Shown piece by piece: positions 61,007 to 64,000 of a stretch of DNA of 64,000 bases. Each line of letters starts with the position of its first letter. Within the stretch, counting starts at the first letter, position 1. The notes beneath the pieces were generated by a model that saw only the letters and a list, made by a program, of their open reading frames with translations, was not told the origin of the DNA and did no database searches. Both the position numbers and the translations under genes were made by a program. This stretch comes from Prostheceraeus crozeri (taxonomy: Eukaryota; Platyhelminthes; Polycladida; Euryleptidae): NCBI GenBank assembly GCA_907163375.1, contig CAJQUW010007059.1:806001-870000 (forward strand), read 5' to 3'.

Positions 61007-62341
61007 ATGTCAACTCTGATCGAAAGCAAATTTAGATTAGACGATCCCCCGTTTGTCAGTTATAATCAAAAAAAGAATGATTATATAAGAGTTGCTATGA
61101 AACCCGGTTCTTCAGGAAGAGTGAATACTGGAGGTGATTTAATTTTTGAAGTTGATAATCAGCAAAGTTATTTATATTTACCCGATTCATTTTTACACTG
61201 TGAATATTCACTATATTCTGATGCTAATTTTACAACACCATTGCCTGCTACGGATAATATAACATTAGAAAACAATTTCTTCCCAAGATTATTCACACAA
61301 ATGCGTTTAGATGTTGCAACTCAAAATATAGAAACAATAAGTGATTCACCTGGTATTATTGATTCGATGCTTCGATTTGTTACAATAGGTGAAAATACTA
61401 AAATGCATGAAATCGAAGGATGGTTTCCAGATAATAATGATGGTATAATTATAGATGATTTAACTCACGCTGGAACAGATGCAGCAGGAATTGCGAAAGA
61501 TGTATAACAAATTGCAAAACATTTAAATAAAACAAATAATAATGCATATAAAGAAAGACGTAATTTTAATAATAAAAGTAAACAAACTATTGATTGGTCA
61601 TTGTCTCCATTATTCGGGTATTTAGATTACAACAAAATATCATATCAATTAAAGTTCAAATTAATAATTCATCGCACTGTAAATAATGAATCAATATTTT
61701 ATGGAAAGGCTGGGAAGAAAGCATATTTAAAAATTGACAGACTTGAATGGTGGATCAAGCACATTACTCCTAGTTTAGAGGTTGAATTAACTATTACGAA
61801 ACGATTAAATACTAATAAACCAATTCCAGTAAGTTTTATGAAGCGTACTGCGAGTTCAGTCACTTTTACTGAACAAAGATTTAACTGGCATATCACACGG
61901 ACATCGAATACTCCAAGATATTTTTTACTCACTTTTCAAAAGAATGAAACTCCTAGTTTTGATAAGAACAATAGTCTTTTCCATATTAATTCAATTAGAA
62001 GTTTACAAATTTCATTAAATCAAACACGTTTTCCTATCGATCCATTAAGATTTGATAGCTCAAATAATCAATTCATGGAAGGATATGACGCTTATAGAAA
62101 TCTATGTCGAGAATTTGGAGTTGAAGCACAATTAAATCCTGTAGATTGGAAGAATTTATATCCTGTTTTCTGTTTTGATTTAAGTGCACAATCTGAAGAT
62201 ATTATCAAGACTGGTTGTGATGTGACAATTAATATTGAAAAGACAAATTCCACAACATCATTGATGGCTTATGGTTTATTGCTAGAAGATGTAGAATATT
62301 CAATTGAAATTCTTAATGGAAAGATGGTTAGGATCGGCTAA
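61007..62341 (+). pseudogene. Double-jelly-roll capsid candidate of the third element
   Basis: The N-terminal part has GGDLIFEVDNQQSYLYLPDS and ITLENNFFPRLFTQMRLDVA, paralleling the PIEFVIPGGSDDYIDL and LPLTTLLRDVSLTIG parts of the first element's capsid candidate. The C-terminal part has FSMEGYDAYR-like and YPVFCFDLSAQSEDIIKTGC sequence, near YTIYAFDLTADSDIS of the first. This shared layout supports both calls. The copy is broken (about one break). Confidence 0.65.
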
Positions 62342-62510
62342 AGCCAGAGGAGCTTCGCTCCGATAGGTTAGTAACTTTGATCTGATCGGCTAAAGCAGCC
62401 AGAGCTTCGCTCCGATCGGTTAGTAACCTGAACAAAAGTGATCGGCTAAAGCCTCTGAACAAGGTTCTATAGGTTAGTAACCTGAGGACCTTTGGTCCGA
62501 CTAAGATTTA
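62342..62510. repeat. Palindromic spacer repeats, right copies
   Basis: About three imperfect units of GATCGGCTAAAGC...AGCTTCGCTCCGAT...GGTTAGTAACCT. The last unit includes GAACAAGGTTCT and GGACCTTTGGTCC, inverted relative to 60,370-60,480. Confidence 0.7.
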
Positions 62511-63238
62511 CTTGTGTGAATGGACAACAACTTCGTGATAACTTTATTAATTTTCTGTTGCACTTTATCTATTGCGTCAAGCAGCGTGTGATGTACTTTA
62601 ATTTCTTTGCTATTAACTTGCATTTTCTCCTGGTTAATCTTCAACGCCGTTTTAAGAGCATTCAATTGTGCTTTATCACTAACCTTTTGATTAAGTGTTT
62701 TTACTTCATTTATCATTTTATTCATGAACTTCACTTGTTGTGTAATTCTGGTACTCAATTCGTCAACACTTTTTTGGAATGTAGATTGCAGTTGTTGCAA
62801 CTGTTGTAATAATTTTTGATTCTTTTCAGTAACTTTGACTAACTCTTCTTTCAGTTGTTTATTTTGATTTGTATTCTTTATAATGGCACCCCTTAAAGTT
62901 ATTGATAATAGGATTACAATCTTTGATTGTTCTGTTATTTTTTTATGAAGTGTTGATATATCTACTTCTAGATCTTTATTCTTTTTATCAAGTTTTAATA
63001 ATTTTTTTGTTAATGATTTGTCATTAAGTTTTAGCAACTCTAATTCATTTATTAGTGGAGCCACCTGTCTATCAACATATTCTTTATTTGCTAATTCAGT
63101 ATTTTGTTGTGGAAGAATAGAAAGATGTAACGGTCCTGTTAAAACGTCTCCAGTTTTCATGATATAGTTGTCTAGGTCTATGTCTGATTCTTGATTATTT
63201 GAAATGTAAGCACCTCCTCCAACATTTGTCAACATCAT
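62501..63238 (-). CDS. Fibre-like coiled-coil protein of the third element
   Basis: 245 residues: a short start (MMLTNVGGGAYISNNQESDI), then YIMKTGDVLTGPLHLSILPQ and NTELANKEYVDRQVAPLINE, which follow the M-x-TGD-x-x-G-x-(L/I)...(A/T)-x-K-x-YVD motif of phage and virus tail-fibre shafts. The remaining 180 residues are coiled coil (KSLTKKLLKLDKKNKDLEVD, KLLQQLQQLQSTFQ). A trimeric attachment or fibre protein is plausible. Confidence 0.6.
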   Translation of the reverse strand: MMLTNVGGGAYISNNQESDIDLDNYIMKTGDVLTGPLHLSILPQQNTELANKEYVDRQVAPLINELELLKLNDKSLTKKLLKLDKKNKDLEVDISTLHKKITEQSKIVILLSITLRGAIIKNTNQNKQLKEELVKVTEKNQKLLQQLQQLQSTFQKSVDELSTRITQQVKFMNKMINEVKTLNQKVSDKAQLNALKTALKINQEKMQVNSKEIKVHHTLLDAIDKVQQKINKVITKLLSIHTSKS

Positions 63239-63932
63239 TTTTTCTGTTTAAAAATATGTTATCTAACGAGGAATTTGAAGCCCCGCGTTCCGAAGAAGAA
63301 GTTGGCGCTTTGCGTCTCGGCATCGAAGATTCAGTTGGTGGAGCCAAGCTTCTATCCAACAAAGTTGGCAGAACCAAGGTTCTATGTGAAATCTGTAATG
63401 CGGCATTCCATAACAAAGCATTATTAAATAAGCATGTGAAAGTAGTACATGCAACTGCATCTCCAGTACATGCAACAGCATCTCCAGCACATGCAACAGC
63501 ACACCCAGTGCAACACTTACAACAGTTACAACAGCACCAACCAGTAGAACAACAAATGTTACAACAACAAGTGCTAGAACAGTCGCAACCAGTAAAAAAA
63601 CGTGTGCTGAATGTGGAAAAGACATAACATCTAAGAATTTTGCACGTCATCAAAAAAGATGTCAATTACCAACACAACCAAAAATAAAAGATAGACAATG
63701 TTTGAATTGTAATAAATATTTCACTGCCCAGGGTTTTACTAATCATTCTAAGTCATGTACAATTAACACACGTAAATGTACTAGTTGTGAAATTCTTAAA
63801 CCCAAAACAGAATTTTATGATAGCAAATACCAATGTAAAGAATGCTTAAAACCACAAGTGAGATGGAATAACTGTAACAAAGTTGTAATGAAGAGAAACT
63901 TCGCACGTCATGTAACAATTTGTTATGAGTAA
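63199..63932 (+). pseudogene. C2H2 zinc-finger protein of the third element
   Basis: The first part has a C2H2 finger, LCEICNAAFHNKALLNKHVK, followed by a HATASP/Gln-rich low-complexity linker. Further fingers (CLNCNKYFTAQGFTNHSK; a C-x2-C...C-x2-C pair near the end) follow downstream to 63,932. The start overlaps the fibre-like gene on the other strand. It is broken, with about one break. Confidence 0.55.
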
Positions 63933-64000
63933 TTAACTTTTGTATCTGTAATAGTCCGGAGGTCAAGTCCATGCAGTTACTTGAATCTCTTGTCTACTTT

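Larger units (their letters stand above)
57959..64000. mobile_element. Third Polinton/adintovirus-like element, partial and broken (fossil)
   Basis: Remnants, in order: protease (+), integrase with a phospholipase-like region (-), a small hydrophobic virion-type protein (-), a second virion-type protein (+), a double-jelly-roll capsid candidate (+), a fibre-like protein (-), and a zinc-finger protein (+). It is richer in A+T than the first element and its proteins are only distantly related. Roughly four to six breaks are visible overall. No ends, polymerase or ATPase are seen in the window, so it may continue beyond 64,000. Confidence 0.75.

Overview
The window is a transposon-dense stretch of an invertebrate animal genome. 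Evidence for an animal host is the spliceosomal introns, a tRNA-derived SINE, Penelope-like retroelements, several hAT and Harbinger elements, and Polintons. The recurrent TAGGCCTA-type spacer words recall deuterostome or lophotrochozoan marine invertebrates, but I cannot name the species. The only clear host gene is the 3' end of one gene, with three exons at 953-1045, 2225-2346 and 5632-5701.

Layout. 1-5701: the host gene, with a short TTAA-flanked THAP-bearing (Kolobok-like) element in its last intron. 5.7-11.2 kb: an 87-bp-arm hairpin, a MITE and a 2.5-kb inverted repeat. 11.2-15.55 kb: PIF/Harbinger copies, two of them head to head, one carrying a SINE. 15,552-45,110: a 29.6-kb composite with matching inverted ends and an exact 8-bp target duplication. 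It interrupts a third Harbinger copy (15,003-15,551 and 45,111-46,603). Inside the composite sit a 22.7-kb Polinton (16,722-39,389) in a hAT-like remnant, a Tc1-like element with a hAT inside it, and a MITE. 46.6-52.7 kb: MITEs, a hAT derivative, and a Penelope-like remnant split by another hAT. 52.9-56.25 kb: a minisatellite and the diverged end of a second Polinton related to the first. 56.5-57.2 kb: a second Penelope GIY-YIG remnant. 57.96-64.0 kb: part of a third, different, broken Polinton/adintovirus-like element that may continue past the window.

The first Polinton is the main object. It starts with AG, ends with CT, is flanked by the 6-bp duplication TCTCTT, and has about 1.19-kb terminal inverted repeats that look about 99% identical where I compared them, so it is young and looks whole. 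It carries protein-primed DNA polymerase B, an integrase with a chromodomain, an A32/FtsK-type packaging ATPase, an adenain-like protease, a candidate double-jelly-roll capsid protein (F54H12.2-like), basic core or minor-capsid-like proteins, and two tandem LPSN/WEVG proteins.

Its accessory set is less usual: a 182-residue protein with the two-repeat plan of TATA-binding protein, a DEDDh-exonuclease-like protein, a free-standing relative of the polymerase N-terminal domain, two RING-like proteins, and a tandem pair of small paralogues next to the TBP-like gene. The two outermost early-looking genes share a paired-CCAAT/TATA promoter and a first intron directly after the start codon. Several internal genes instead have an ATGCAAA word 29-46 nt before the start. 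Together these suggest, as inference only, that the element had its own transcription programme built round a TBP-like factor.
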